Shown: one piece after another, positions 23,299 through 31,136 of the stretch
Layout: each line of letters opens with the position of its first letter
Position numbering within the stretch: position 1 is the stretch's first letter
Source: Pediococcus parvulus
GTDB lineage: Bacteria > Bacillota > Bacilli > Lactobacillales > Lactobacillaceae
NCBI RefSeq assembly: GCF_007990205.1
Contig: NZ_BJWE01000020.1
Coordinates: 1-32,537 of the forward strand
DNA length: 32,537 bases
Direction of reading: 5' to 3'
The notes under the pieces: generated by a model
What the model was told of the DNA's origin: nothing
The model's input: the letters and a program-made list of their open reading frames with translations, nothing else
Database searches by the model: none
Program-made: the position numbers and the translations under genes

Positions 23299-24141
23299 TT
23301 AAAATTCTTCATAAACTGCTGGATCTTGGTTCTTAACACGGCCGTCTGGACGGTCCAAATTCGTGATGGCTTCCATTTCTTCTGGCGTTAACTCAAAATC
23401 AAAGATGTGTAAGTTTTCTCTTTGACGGACGGTTGAACTTGATTTTGGAATGGGCATAACACCTATCTGAGTTTCCCAGCGTAAGATTATTTGACCAACG
23501 GATTTCTTATGGGCATCAGCAATTTTTTTGATTGTGGAATCTTGCAGTACAGAACTTGCTCGACCAAGAGGGCTCCAAGCTTCAGTTGCGATATGATGAT
23601 CTGCATCGTATTCACGTTGAGGTGCCTGTGAGAAATAGGGATGCAATTCGACCTGATTGACGGCCGGTGTTACGCCGGTTTCATCAATCAAACGATCAAT
23701 ATGTTCTGGTAAAAAATTAGAAACGCCGATTGAACGAACTAACCCCCATTTTTGGGCATCAATTAAAGCTTTCCATGCTTCCACATAATGATCTTCTTTT
23801 GGATTTGGCCAGTGAATTAGGTAAAGGTCGAAATATTTTAACCCGGTTTGGTAAAGTGATTCTTGAATGTTAGTTAAAGCTTCGTCGTATTGGTGATGAC
23901 GTCCTGGTAATTTTGATGTAATCATGATCTGAGAGCGCGGAATATCACTTTGTCGAATGGCCTCACCAAGTGCGCCATGGTTCTCGTAATTATAAGCTGA
24001 GTCCAAAGCACGATAGCCATTATCAAGTGCACTGCGAACAGCACTTACACCAGTTGCCCCATTTAATTTATAAGTTCCAAAGCCTACTTGTGGAAAAACG
24101 GCCCCATCATTAAGCTTGATTTGTGGAATTTGATGACTCAT
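23299..24141 (-). CDS. Aldo/keto reductase (2,5-diketogluconate reductase-like)
   Basis: NADPH-dependent carbonyl reductase of 280 aa. The AKR tetrad is complete: D47 and Y52 in YRALDSAYNYEN, K77 in ITSKLPG, and H110 in YLIHWPNP. The C-terminal cofactor loop MPIPKSSSTVRQREN is present. I start at 24141 because AGGAG is 9 nt upstream of that ATG; an ATG three codons earlier directly abuts the AGGAG. The substrate is unknown, as for most lactobacillar members. It diverges from a second, distant aldo/keto reductase, with a palindrome between them that could coordinate both. Confidence 0.92.
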   Translation of the reverse strand: MSHQIPQIKLNDGAVFPQVGFGTYKLNGATGVSAVRSALDNGYRALDSAYNYENHGALGEAIRQSDIPRSQIMITSKLPGRHHQYDEALTNIQESLYQTGLKYFDLYLIHWPNPKEDHYVEAWKALIDAQKWGLVRSIGVSNFLPEHIDRLIDETGVTPAVNQVELHPYFSQAPQREYDADHHIATEAWSPLGRASSVLQDSTIKKIADAHKKSVGQIILRWETQIGVMPIPKSSSTVRQRENLHIFDFELTPEEMEAITNLDRPDGRVKNQDPAVYEEF

Positions 24142-24222
24142 TATTGACATCTCCTAGAATTTAAAATAGTTGACATTAGACTTGAACGGTTAAACAATGA
24201 AAACGTTCTATAGTTTTAGGAT

Positions 24223-24238
24223 AAGCTAAATTTAGCTT
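24223..24238. promoter_or_regulatory. Perfect 16-bp palindrome between divergent aldo/keto reductase genes
   Basis: AAGCTAAATTTAGCTT is exactly self-complementary and lies about 47 bp before the plus-strand gene. An operator for a dimeric regulator is plausible. A cre-like ATGAAAACGTTCTAT (24197-24211, one mismatch) lies close by. No clear promoter boxes can be assigned with confidence. Confidence 0.5.
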
Positions 24239-24284
24239 TCATGCAAAAATAGCCTATCAATTTAAAGAAAGATTAGGTGAAATA

Positions 24285-25151
24285 ATGACTGAAGTAAATG
24301 CAAACAAGGTGGGAACACTGACACTTGGAGAAAAAACGTTTAGTCGCTTAGGATATGGTGCAATGCAACTACCCGGCAAGGGTGTTTGGGGGCCCTCAGA
24401 GAACCCTAAAAATGCTGTAATGGTTTTACAACGAGCAGTTGAACTAGGCGTGAATTTTATTGACACGGCAGATGCTTATGGACCGTTCACCTCTAACTTA
24501 CTGATTCGGGATGCCTTTGCACCTTACAAGGGCGAATATAAAAATGTTTTTATTTCAACAAAAGTGGGTTTTACACGCCAAGGGCCTGATAAATGGATTC
24601 CAGTTGGTCGCCCTGAATATTTGCGACAAGAAGTTGAAATGAATTTACGCACATTGGGTGTAGATAGTATTGATCTGTTGTTTTTGCATCGAATCGACCC
24701 CAAAGTTTCAGTTGCGGATCAAATTGGTGAACTTGCCAAAATGCAGCAAGAAGGAAAAATTAAGCATATTGGTCTAAGTCAAGTTTCAATCAATCAGATT
24801 CAAGAAGCCAGCAAGTATGCCAAAATCGAAGCAGTACAAAATCTTTATAATGTTACTAATCGAAAAGACGAGAATGTTCTAGATTACTGTGAAACCCATC
24901 AAATTATTTTTGTTCCTTGGTTTCCTTTGGCAACTGGAGCTCTTGCTAAACCAGGATCAGTTTTAGATGGGTTAGCCAAAAAGTATCAGGCAAGTCCTTC
25001 ACAAATTGCCTTGGCTTGGTTATTAAAACGATCACCGGTGATATTGCCAATTCCAGGGACTTCCAATTTAGATCATTTGGAACAGAATGTGGCTGCAACA
25101 AATGTTAAATTAACAGATGAAGACGTTAAGGGAATTAATGACTTGAAATAA
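24285..25151 (+). CDS. Aldo/keto reductase (YajO/YdhF-like group)
   Basis: NADPH-dependent oxidoreductase of 288 aa, from a different AKR branch than its divergent neighbour. The tetrad is D60 and Y65 in FIDTADAYGP, K93 in ISTKVGF, and H135 in FLHRID. The cofactor segment LPIPGTSNLDHLEQN is near the C terminus. The ATG at 24285 is preceded by a purine-rich AGAAAGATTAGGTGA with a weak ribosome match. Substrate unknown; a general detoxification role for aldehydes is possible. Confidence 0.91.
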   Translation: MTEVNANKVGTLTLGEKTFSRLGYGAMQLPGKGVWGPSENPKNAVMVLQRAVELGVNFIDTADAYGPFTSNLLIRDAFAPYKGEYKNVFISTKVGFTRQGPDKWIPVGRPEYLRQEVEMNLRTLGVDSIDLLFLHRIDPKVSVADQIGELAKMQQEGKIKHIGLSQVSINQIQEASKYAKIEAVQNLYNVTNRKDENVLDYCETHQIIFVPWFPLATGALAKPGSVLDGLAKKYQASPSQIALAWLLKRSPVILPIPGTSNLDHLEQNVAATNVKLTDEDVKGINDLK

Positions 25152-25207
25152 GATATTGATAAGTCGGTATCATAAGAAAATTATAATTACTACAATAAAC
25201 ATTAAAG

Positions 25208-25237
25208 TTGTAAGAACCTTTAGAAATTTGCTATACT
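25208..25237 (+). promoter_or_regulatory. glsB promoter
   Basis: -35 TTGTAA (25208-25213), 18-bp spacer, -10 TATACT (25232-25237). The leader would be about 105 nt and contains an imperfect inverted repeat at 25283-25303 (CAACTA-A-GTGATCAC-TAGTTG). Confidence 0.6.
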
Positions 25238-25282
25238 AACTGTGTAAACAAATCTTGTTTTTCTAAGAGGCGTTTATAGAGA

Positions 25283-25303
25283 CAACTAAGTGATCACTAG
25301 TTG
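25283..25303. repeat. Inverted repeat in the glsB leader
   Basis: CAACTA/TAGTTG arms surround the 8-bp palindrome GTGATCAC, with one unpaired A. It lies downstream of the -10 box. GTGATCACT also occurs in the leader of the SDR-asp23 operon (30143-30151). Confidence 0.45.
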
Positions 25304-25349
25304 ATTTTATGAGTAATACTCTAGACAAAACCAAAAGGAGTGAAGGACA

Positions 25350-25604
25350 ATGTTTGGATGGCTATGGGCTTTAATTATTGGTGGAATTATCGGTGCGCTT
25401 GCAGGTGCGATTACAAGTAGAGATTTACCAGCAGGATGGATTGGTAATATTGTAGGAGGACTAGTGGGTGCTTGGTTAGGACAATCCCTTTTGGGAACAT
25501 GGGGACCTCAGTTAGCAGGAATGGCATTAATTCCCTCGATAATTGGTGCAATTGTGGTTGTGCTAATCGTATCAGCAATTTTTGGAATGAGAAAAACAAA
25601 ATAA
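25350..25604 (+). CDS. glsB: GlsB/YeaQ/YmgE-family small stress membrane protein
   Basis: Very hydrophobic 84-aa protein with three membrane segments and repeated glycine motifs (GGIIGALAGAI, GGLVGAWLG, IIGAIVVVLIV), ending in RKTK. This is the transglycosylase-associated/GlsB pattern. In Gram-positive cocci such proteins accompany Gls24/Asp23 stress proteins. The ribosome site is AAAAGGAG. It is a single-gene unit; its stop codon lies inside the first copy of a 33-bp direct repeat. The asp23 cluster lies 5 kb away in the same window. Confidence 0.85.
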   Translation: MFGWLWALIIGGIIGALAGAITSRDLPAGWIGNIVGGLVGAWLGQSLLGTWGPQLAGMALIPSIIGAIVVVLIVSAIFGMRKTK

Positions 25605-25632
25605 AGAGTGAACGAATTGAAACGGTTAAACA
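25600..25632 (+). repeat. 33-bp direct repeat, copy 1
   Basis: Exact match to 25718-25750, beginning AATAAAGAGTGAACGAATTG. The copies are 118 bp apart. This copy contains the glsB stop codon and the left arm of the long palindrome at 25616-25707. Confidence 0.9.
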
Positions 25633-25707
25633 GCTGCATTTAAGATCGATGGAAGCGGGATCGCGATCTCGCAGGAATCGGGGTTAAATGCGGCCGTTTG
25701 TTTCAAT
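25616..25707. repeat. 92-nt imperfect palindrome behind glsB
   Basis: ATTGAAAC (25616-25623) pairs with GTTTCAAT (25700-25707). After a 4-nt bulge AAAC pairs with GTTT, and then an 11-pair helix joins 25633-25643 with 25684-25694. Inside are CGAT/ATCG and a GC-rich tip GCGGGATC/GATCTCGC. The tip is richer in GC than the surroundings. It may be a miniature inverted-repeat element or a structured RNA 3' end; no transposase is present. Confidence 0.65.
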
Positions 25708-25717
25708 AAGTTTTCCT

Positions 25718-25750
25718 AATAAAGAGTGAACGAATTGAAACGGTTAAACA
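25718..25750 (+). repeat. 33-bp direct repeat, copy 2
   Basis: Exact copy of 25600-25632, followed two bases later by a run of T. Its ATTGAAAC could pair with GTTTCAAT at 25700-25707 in competition with copy 1. Confidence 0.9.
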
Positions 25751-25767
25751 ATCTTTTTTTGAGTAAG

Positions 25768-25812
25768 AAAACAAGCGTATTTCCAGCTTTTTGCTAAAAA
25801 TACGCTTGTTTT
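25768..25812. terminator. Bidirectional terminator, glsB / pnuC
   Basis: A 15-bp stem (25768-25782 with 25798-25812) with AAAA and TTTT ends and a 15-nt loop. It serves the convergent glsB and pnuC units. Confidence 0.88.
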
Positions 25813-25823
25813 TGTATGTGGAC

Positions 25824-26591
25824 TTAGGCGTGTGTCACGTCACCAACGGTTTCTTCTTTTTCGGAATAATTATTTTCTTCCTTAATAAGACGTGCACGTT
25901 CTTTTTTGTTGTACCATGGAGATGTTGTAAATGCTAAAACATCGTTAATAAGGTAGATTGAACTGTTTACAAACATGGCTAATGTAGCTGAGCCCTGACG
26001 GAATGAAATGAACCAAAGGACCATTTGTGCAATTCCTGAAGCAACCCACCAGAAGTATTGGTTGTTGAAACGGAGGAAGCAGATAACACCAGCTGTTAAA
26101 CTAATTGAAAAACTGATGGCGTCAACCCATGGACGAGGATCATTAGTGAATGTACCGATTAGGTAACCAGAGACAAAGTAAACAACCACTGTTGAAGCTA
26201 ATGCCACAAACCAAGTTTTACCAGTGAACTTACGAATCTTAGAAACCATGTTAACGTTCCAGTTTGCACTCATCAGAACTGGTAAATCAAGTGTAACAAC
26301 GTAAGCCAACTGTTCTGCCATACTTAAATAATTTTTTGCTGCAAAACCTGTGATTATAAAACATAATGCAGATAATAATCCTAACCAACCATTAACTGAT
26401 TTTGCGGCATTGATTGCTAAAATACATAAAACACCTAATGTGGTTCCAATAAATGTAGTAATTGTTAAAGCTGTAATTGGTGAATTCACCAAAGTCATGA
26501 TTTGACAACCAAGACTGAAAAAGAATAAATAGTAGTTTTGTTGAGGCCAACCCTTTAATTGATGTGCCAAAAAGTGTAAATAATTAGACAT
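25824..26591 (-). CDS. pnuC: PnuC-type nicotinamide riboside transporter
   Basis: Membrane protein of 255 aa with about seven hydrophobic segments, the PnuC layout. PWVDAISFSISLTAGV and NNQYFWWVASGIAQMVLWF carry the family's conserved Trp/Asn substrate-site residues. It imports nicotinamide riboside for NAD synthesis by facilitated diffusion, with trapping by a kinase elsewhere. I start at 26591 because AGAGGAAG lies 8 nt upstream of that ATG; an in-frame ATG 15 codons earlier lacks a ribosome site. No NAD kinase or NiaR gene is nearby. Confidence 0.9.
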   Translation of the reverse strand: MSNYLHFLAHQLKGWPQQNYYLFFFSLGCQIMTLVNSPITALTITTFIGTTLGVLCILAINAAKSVNGWLGLLSALCFIITGFAAKNYLSMAEQLAYVVTLDLPVLMSANWNVNMVSKIRKFTGKTWFVALASTVVVYFVSGYLIGTFTNDPRPWVDAISFSISLTAGVICFLRFNNQYFWWVASGIAQMVLWFISFRQGSATLAMFVNSSIYLINDVLAFTTSPWYNKKERARLIKEENNYSEKEETVGDVTHA

Positions 26592-26632
26592 TTGCTTATC
26601 TTCCTCTCTTGTTTCTATGTATACGACCGTAC

Positions 26633-26662
26633 ACAATATGTTCCGATTTCAAAACCAAGCAA
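26633..26662 (-). promoter_or_regulatory. Candidate pnuC promoter
   Basis: On the minus strand -35 TTGCTT (26657-26662), 18-bp spacer, -10 TATTGT (26633-26638). Just downstream lies an imperfect inverted repeat (TGTACG...CGTATACA) that could be an operator, but it is not a clear match to a known box. Confidence 0.4.
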
Positions 26663-26701
26663 CACTATATATTGTATCTCGAAATTAAAAAAATGAAAGA
26701 C

Positions 26702-26730
26702 TTGATTTTATCTTTTTTTTGCGGTATAGG
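26702..26730 (+). promoter_or_regulatory. Candidate promoter of the YdcF-type gene
   Basis: -35 TTGATT (26702-26707), 17-bp T-rich spacer, -10 TATAGG (26725-26730), about 85 nt before the ATG. Confidence 0.4.
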
Positions 26731-26814
26731 AAAAGCTACAATTAAATAACGACATTAAAGTTTAAAAAATCTCGAAAGCATTCTAAAATGAAAATAGGAG
26801 AGGAAGTGACAAAG

Positions 26815-27834
26815 ATGGACTTTAGTTATTGGGGCAGCATTTGTTTAGCAGTTTTTATCACGTTGTGGCTTACTGATCGGCGTCGATTTTTAAATGGTTA
26901 TTTTTTGATTGCCGGGCTGATATGTTTTGTGATTGCAGTTTGGCAGTGGCTTGAAGTGACTCAGGCACCTTGGATGCAAGCTATGATGTTGATTACGAGC
27001 TTAGTCCTGACTGGAATTATTCCCATTGCTTTAGCCTTTTTTGCACTTGCCTGTGTGCTCTATAGTAGAAGACTTATTCGTTATTCGGGTTCACAACTTG
27101 GTTACGTCATGTTAGAAACTATTGGTTTTGTGATTTGGGGCATGCTTATTGTAACCCTACTAAATTCGCTATTTTTTCGTAGTCATCTTATATGGATGAT
27201 ACTTGGTATTTTATTTTTATGGATCGGCTATCTCATGGTTGGTTTTCTTTCATATGCGTTGTCTTCTTTGCTGGACGAATTGCCTATTCTGTATTCTGTG
27301 GATTTTATTGTGATTTTGGGAGCGGGTCTACTGGCAGATGGCAGTGTTTCGAGGATTCTCCAGCGACGCCTGGATAAAGGAATTGCAATATACAAACAGC
27401 AGCGAAAACGAGGGGCTCACCCGCAATTTGTGGTTTCGGGTGGACAGGGTTCCGATGAAATCATGCCAGAGAGTCGTGCTATGGGCAACTACTTGATAGA
27501 AAACGGTATTGCTAAATCTCAAATTATTCAAGAAAATGCTTCAACCTCTACTTATGAGAATTTATATAATTCAGAAATATTAATGACAAAGGAAAAGGTT
27601 TTTCATCGAGCCATTTTTGTTACAAACAGTTTTCACGTGTTTCGAGCTGGTGTTATTGCAAAACGATTGCATACAACAATGTCTGGAATTAGTGCGTCGA
27701 CATCCATCCATTATCTTCCGTTTGCAGCTTTTAGAGAATATTTGGCTTTATTTATGATGTTTAAATGGACAAATGCTATGATTTTGGCTACCCTGACAAT
27801 TAGCTATTTAATCTACTGGTTATTCGTTTATTAA
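26815..27834 (+). CDS. YdcF/DUF218-family membrane protein
   Basis: Protein of 339 aa. The N-terminal half (to about residue 155) has about five membrane spans; a DUF218 (YdcF) domain follows, with VDFIVILGAGLLADGSVSRIL, then FVVSGGQGSDEIMPES, ENASTSTYENL and VTNSFHVFRAG, and a final membrane span at the C terminus. YdcF-like domains have a Rossmann-like fold and are linked to cell-envelope metabolism, but the reaction is not established. I start at 26815 because GGAAG lies 8 nt upstream. An in-frame ATG at 26788 has no ribosome site. First motif is quoted in parts: VILGAGLLADG is the key block. No obvious operon partner; a Ser-rich lipoprotein gene with its own promoter follows. Confidence 0.86.
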   Translation: MDFSYWGSICLAVFITLWLTDRRRFLNGYFLIAGLICFVIAVWQWLEVTQAPWMQAMMLITSLVLTGIIPIALAFFALACVLYSRRLIRYSGSQLGYVMLETIGFVIWGMLIVTLLNSLFFRSHLIWMILGILFLWIGYLMVGFLSYALSSLLDELPILYSVDFIVILGAGLLADGSVSRILQRRLDKGIAIYKQQRKRGAHPQFVVSGGQGSDEIMPESRAMGNYLIENGIAKSQIIQENASTSTYENLYNSEILMTKEKVFHRAIFVTNSFHVFRAGVIAKRLHTTMSGISASTSIHYLPFAAFREYLALFMMFKWTNAMILATLTISYLIYWLFVY

Positions 27835-27858
27835 TTAACTTGTGGAACATGGTATAAT
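27831..27858 (+). promoter_or_regulatory. Promoter of the lipoprotein gene (extended -10)
   Basis: TGGTATAAT (27850-27858) is an extended -10 element. A -35-like TTAATT (27831-27836) overlaps the stop of the preceding gene at 16-bp spacing. Transcription would begin close to the AAGGAGGAG ribosome site, giving a very short leader. Confidence 0.65.
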
Positions 27859-27879
27859 GTCGTCAAGGAGGAGAAAATC

Positions 27880-28803
27880 ATGACCTTACAATTAAATATT
27901 AAGAAGAGCTTAGTTGGGGTAGCTGCTGTTGTTATGCTGTTTTCTTTGGTTGCATGCAGTAATGGTGGACAAAGTGATGCAGCAAGTAGCTCGTCGTCTT
28001 CTGCCACTTCAACGCAGACCAACCAAAAAAAGGCCTCAGCTTTATTAAAAAAAGCCCAAAAGCAAATTGAAAATGGACAAACAAGTAATGCACTAGCAAC
28101 GTTAAAAAAAGCGCAAAGCTTAAACAATAATGATAGTAAAGTAAGTGAATTACTTGCAAATGTTCAAAACTATTTAGCCGCCAAAGAGGCACTGAATAGT
28201 GGTGATACTGATTCTGCAAATTCTAGTTTGGCAAAAATGACGTCAGAAAAGACAAACGGGGATGCACTGACTTCACAAGCTAAAGATTTGAGCACCAAAT
28301 CCGCTCAACTAAAAGAAGCAAATAGGTGGTATCAAAATGCATATGATGCTGTTTCAAATGGGTACTACGAAACAGCTAAAGCGGATTTGGCTAAATTAAA
28401 TGCGTTGCCTTCATCAGTTAGAGGGATTAAAAACCTTCAAGAGCAAGGAAAAGCTTTAACGAATCAAATAAGTGTTGCAAGTAGTAGCTCGACTACATCT
28501 CAAAGTTCCAGCATGAATTCAAATAGCAATTCAAGCAGTTCAGGCGCGTCTCAAACTACTGGGAGTTTGACGGATGACCAGGTTGATAGTGTCATTACTT
28601 CATTCACGGGAACAGTGGGAATTACTAATCAGCGCGGACTTTCTTTTGGTGTGACGCAGATTGGTACGAACTACTACCAAGTTGAAGTACGTCAGAACAA
28701 TTCTTCCAATACAGTAGGCAGTTTGACCGGTATTTACCGTTATAATACGCAAACAGGTAGTTATTCTAAACTGAATACAATTACAGGTAATTATGAAAAA
28801 TAA
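27880..28803 (+). CDS. Surface lipoprotein with helical repeats and a C-terminal domain
   Basis: Predicted lipoprotein of 307 aa with lipobox SLVAC (Cys26). Residues 30-47 are a Ser/Thr-rich linker. Residues about 48-195 are Lys/Ala/Gln-rich helices that look TPR-like (KASALLKKAQKQIENGQ, ALATLKKAQSLNN, WYQNAYDAVSNGYYETAKAD). Residues about 198-225 are a Ser/Asn-rich linker. The C-terminal 80 residues form a separate domain (VDSVITSFTGTVGITNQRG, FGVTQIGTNYYQVEVRQ, GIYRYNTQTGSYSKL). I do not recognise a named family. Extracytoplasmic location is secure from the signal; function is unknown. Strong ribosome site and terminator show a single-gene unit. Confidence 0.85.
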   Translation: MTLQLNIKKSLVGVAAVVMLFSLVACSNGGQSDAASSSSSSATSTQTNQKKASALLKKAQKQIENGQTSNALATLKKAQSLNNNDSKVSELLANVQNYLAAKEALNSGDTDSANSSLAKMTSEKTNGDALTSQAKDLSTKSAQLKEANRWYQNAYDAVSNGYYETAKADLAKLNALPSSVRGIKNLQEQGKALTNQISVASSSSTTSQSSSMNSNSNSSSSGASQTTGSLTDDQVDSVITSFTGTVGITNQRGLSFGVTQIGTNYYQVEVRQNNSSNTVGSLTGIYRYNTQTGSYSKLNTITGNYEK

Positions 28804-28829
28804 TTAATATTGAAAATGTTTGATCTTTA

Positions 28830-28866
28830 AAAACAGGCCAGAGAAATTTTTTCTCTGGCCTGTTTT
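28830..28866. terminator. Strong bidirectional terminator, lipoprotein / corA
   Basis: A perfect 17-bp stem (28830-28846 with 28850-28866) with a TTT loop, A run before and T run within the right arm. It separates the two convergent genes. The remaining 28867-28985 holds no gene. Confidence 0.95.
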
Positions 28867-28985
28867 ATTTGCAAACTTAAATAGCTAAAACACATTAAAA
28901 TTGGCAAATCTTTTGGATCTTTTTTTTGATCACATGAGTAATTAGTGCTTTGAACATACAGCGTATTAGATTGTTTGTGCATTTT

Positions 28986-29930
28986 CTATTTTGAATAATC
29001 TTTTTTCTTTAAATGAATTGCTGTAATTATTGTAAGAAGGGTTGCTAAACTCATAACAATGAGAAAACCAAACGACGAACTTTTACCAGGAATTCCACCT
29101 GTATTCATTCCCCAAATTCCAGAAACTAAAGCAGGAATCGAAATGACTAATCCCGCCGAATCTAGAAATTTCATTAAATGATTGAGATTATTATCCATCA
29201 TGTCAGTAAACAGTCCACCAATAGTTTCCAGTAAGTCTCGATAAACGCGAACTAGTTTATTTGCATGGCGTTGACTGAGCTTGATGTCATAAATCAATGC
29301 TTCATCATTAATATTTGAAATGAACGCCTTTTCTTCCCATAACGAATCTAAGGTTTCGGCCTGATCCTGTAATGTGTGATCTAGATAGACAATCTTTCTT
29401 TCCGTGTCAGCTAAACGGAATAATTCTGAATTTTCTGTAGTTTTTCTTGCCGCCTGATCTAAATCATCAATTGTCTTTTTTATTTCCTGTAGTTCCTTAA
29501 TAAAATGGGTATACGTGGTGAAAATGGCGAATGAAATTAGCAAATCTAAGTTTGTGATTTCCTGTCCCCTTTGTTCAACGAGATGTTCAGTAAACTCTGA
29601 ATTCTCACAGACATAAGTGATAAGTAACGAATCTGATATTACAAATGAGATAGGCTCTAATCGGAATTCAATATTTTCTTTAGTATTGGCAGAGAGATTA
29701 ATAAGGACAAGAGAATAGCTATTATTCAAGTTTGTATCTTTAAGTTTTTCAAATCGAGAGACTTCTTCGGCTTGACTGGATCCGATAAAAATGTCACTTG
29801 GAAGATCAAATTGATCGATAGTTTTTTGAGTTTCTTCTTTGGTGGCATTTTTTAAAACTATCCAATTGATTTGTTTTGGATGGTTGGCTTTAGTGATACC
29901 TTTTTTTGAAATGTTGAAATTTAAAATCAC
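28986..29930 (-). CDS. CorA-family divalent-cation channel
   Basis: CorA-like membrane protein of 314 aa. A long N-terminal cytoplasmic part with helical regions (HFIKELQEIKKTIDDLDQAA) leads to two C-terminal membrane spans. The pore signature GMN is present as GIWGMNTGGIPG near residue 280, just after the first span. Mg or Co transport is the family role. I choose GTG at 29930 because AAAGGAGAG lies 8 nt upstream; an ATG 15 codons earlier has no ribosome site and would add a poorly conserved-looking leader. The N-terminal domain is less typical than the pore region, so the subfamily is uncertain. Confidence 0.88.
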   Translation of the reverse strand: MILNFNISKKGITKANHPKQINWIVLKNATKEETQKTIDQFDLPSDIFIGSSQAEEVSRFEKLKDTNLNNSYSLVLINLSANTKENIEFRLEPISFVISDSLLITYVCENSEFTEHLVEQRGQEITNLDLLISFAIFTTYTHFIKELQEIKKTIDDLDQAARKTTENSELFRLADTERKIVYLDHTLQDQAETLDSLWEEKAFISNINDEALIYDIKLSQRHANKLVRVYRDLLETIGGLFTDMMDNNLNHLMKFLDSAGLVISIPALVSGIWGMNTGGIPGKSSSFGFLIVMSLATLLTIITAIHLKKKDYSK

Positions 29931-30071
29931 TTCTATATCTCTCCTTTCAAGTTCAGTTTTACATGATGAAATCAAACATTTAATTGCGTTTATTTCTATT
30001 ATGTCAGAAATCAGATAACGAGTTAAAAGGATATGCTTATTTTAATCATTAGAAATAGTTGAGCATCTTGC

Positions 30072-30100
30072 TTGGAAAACTAATCTGGTTTCGATATCCT
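30072..30100 (+). promoter_or_regulatory. Promoter of the SDR-asp23 operon
   Basis: -35 TTGGAA (30072-30077), 17-bp spacer, -10 TATCCT (30095-30100). The leader to 30231 is about 125 nt and holds GTGATCACT (30143-30151) and a weak TGGGT/ACCCA hairpin (30178-30182 with 30196-30200). The rest of 29931-30071 shows no gene. Confidence 0.5.
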
Positions 30101-30230
30101 AAAAGTATCAAAAGGAAATCTTATTTTAACAATAAGATGAGGGTGATCACTTTAAAATGGGGTTTCTAATATTGATAATGGGTTTACTAATTAGACCCAA
30201 TATGACAGTTAAGAAGGGGGAAAGTAAGCT

Positions 30231-31124
30231 ATGAAGGAACCAGATCTGAAAGATCCACGTTACTTGTATCATACTGACGGCTTTGAAAAGCAAGATCAAG
30301 AAACGCCGGCACTTCAGGCCAAGATGCAACCAGTACCTGACTGCGGCGAGACAAGTTATCGTGGCAATCACAAACTGGAGAATCGCCGTGTATTAATTAC
30401 TGGTGGTGATTCGGGAATTGGTCGGGCAACAGCCATTGCGTTCGCTCGAGAAGGCGCAGATATTGCACTTCAATTTTTTCCAGGTGAAGAAAAGGATGCA
30501 AATGCTGTTGCAGAGTACGTAAAGGAGGCTGGTCGCCGTATTTTATTACTGCCAGCCGATTTACGTAAAGAAAGTACAGCAGCAAAACTTGTTCAAGATA
30601 CTGTAGATGAATTTGGTGGGTTAGATACGCTAGTTTTGAATGCAGGTCAGCAAGTTTCTTGTTCAAATTTAGAGGATCTGTCTATGAAACAAGTAAACGA
30701 CACTTTCCAAGTTAATATTCTTTCAATGTTTGCCTTGGCGCAAGCTGCGTTACCTCATTTACCGGCAGGAAGTAGTATCGTTACAACCACCTCTATTCAA
30801 GCTTTTAATCCTAGTAAACATTTAATGGATTATGCAGCAACGAAGGCAGCAATTGCAAACTTTACTATTAATTTAGCTAAACAAGCTGCCATTAAGGGAA
30901 TACGTGTAAATGGTGTTGCTCCTGGTCCGATTTGGACACCTATTCAGCTAGATAAGGGTCAGCCAAAAGAGGCCTTGCCAAAATTTGGTCAGGATAGTTT
31001 GTTAAAGCGAGCAGGACAACCAGCCGAATTAGCTCCCGTGTATGTTTTCTTAGCTTCTAATGATGCAAGTTATGTCACAGCCCAAATTTATGGGGTAACG
31101 GGTGGAGAGGCGATCAATTTATAG
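30231..31124 (+). CDS. Short-chain dehydrogenase/reductase (general-stress YhdF/YdaD-like)
   Basis: NAD(P)-dependent oxidoreductase of 297 aa. A 50-residue N-terminal extension with DPRYLYHTDGFEKQDQETPA precedes the Rossmann fold, as in Bacillus general-stress SDRs. Cofactor motif TGGDSGIG (57-64), NAG (137-139), and catalytic S188, Y201 and K205 (YAATK) are present. A GGGGGAAA ribosome site precedes the ATG. It is the first gene of the operon with amaP, DUF2273 and asp23, 12 nt before amaP, so it is probably induced with the envelope-stress proteins. Substrate unknown. Confidence 0.92.
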   Translation: MKEPDLKDPRYLYHTDGFEKQDQETPALQAKMQPVPDCGETSYRGNHKLENRRVLITGGDSGIGRATAIAFAREGADIALQFFPGEEKDANAVAEYVKEAGRRILLLPADLRKESTAAKLVQDTVDEFGGLDTLVLNAGQQVSCSNLEDLSMKQVNDTFQVNILSMFALAQAALPHLPAGSSIVTTTSIQAFNPSKHLMDYAATKAAIANFTINLAKQAAIKGIRVNGVAPGPIWTPIQLDKGQPKEALPKFGQDSLLKRAGQPAELAPVYVFLASNDASYVTAQIYGVTGGEAINL

Positions 31125-31136
31125 GAGGGCAACTAT

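Noticed and set aside
25472-25687. A 71-codon open frame overlapping glsB
   Set aside because: It runs out of frame through glsB and into the palindrome, has no ribosome site and an unprotein-like composition.
25600-25750. 33-bp direct repeat as a CRISPR array
   Set aside because: Only two copies 118 bp apart, with a palindromic insert and no cas genes.
24185-25752. 14-mer AACGGTTAAACAAT shared by the reductase intergenic region and repeat copy 2
   Set aside because: A single 14-bp match in AT-rich DNA of this length is expected by chance.
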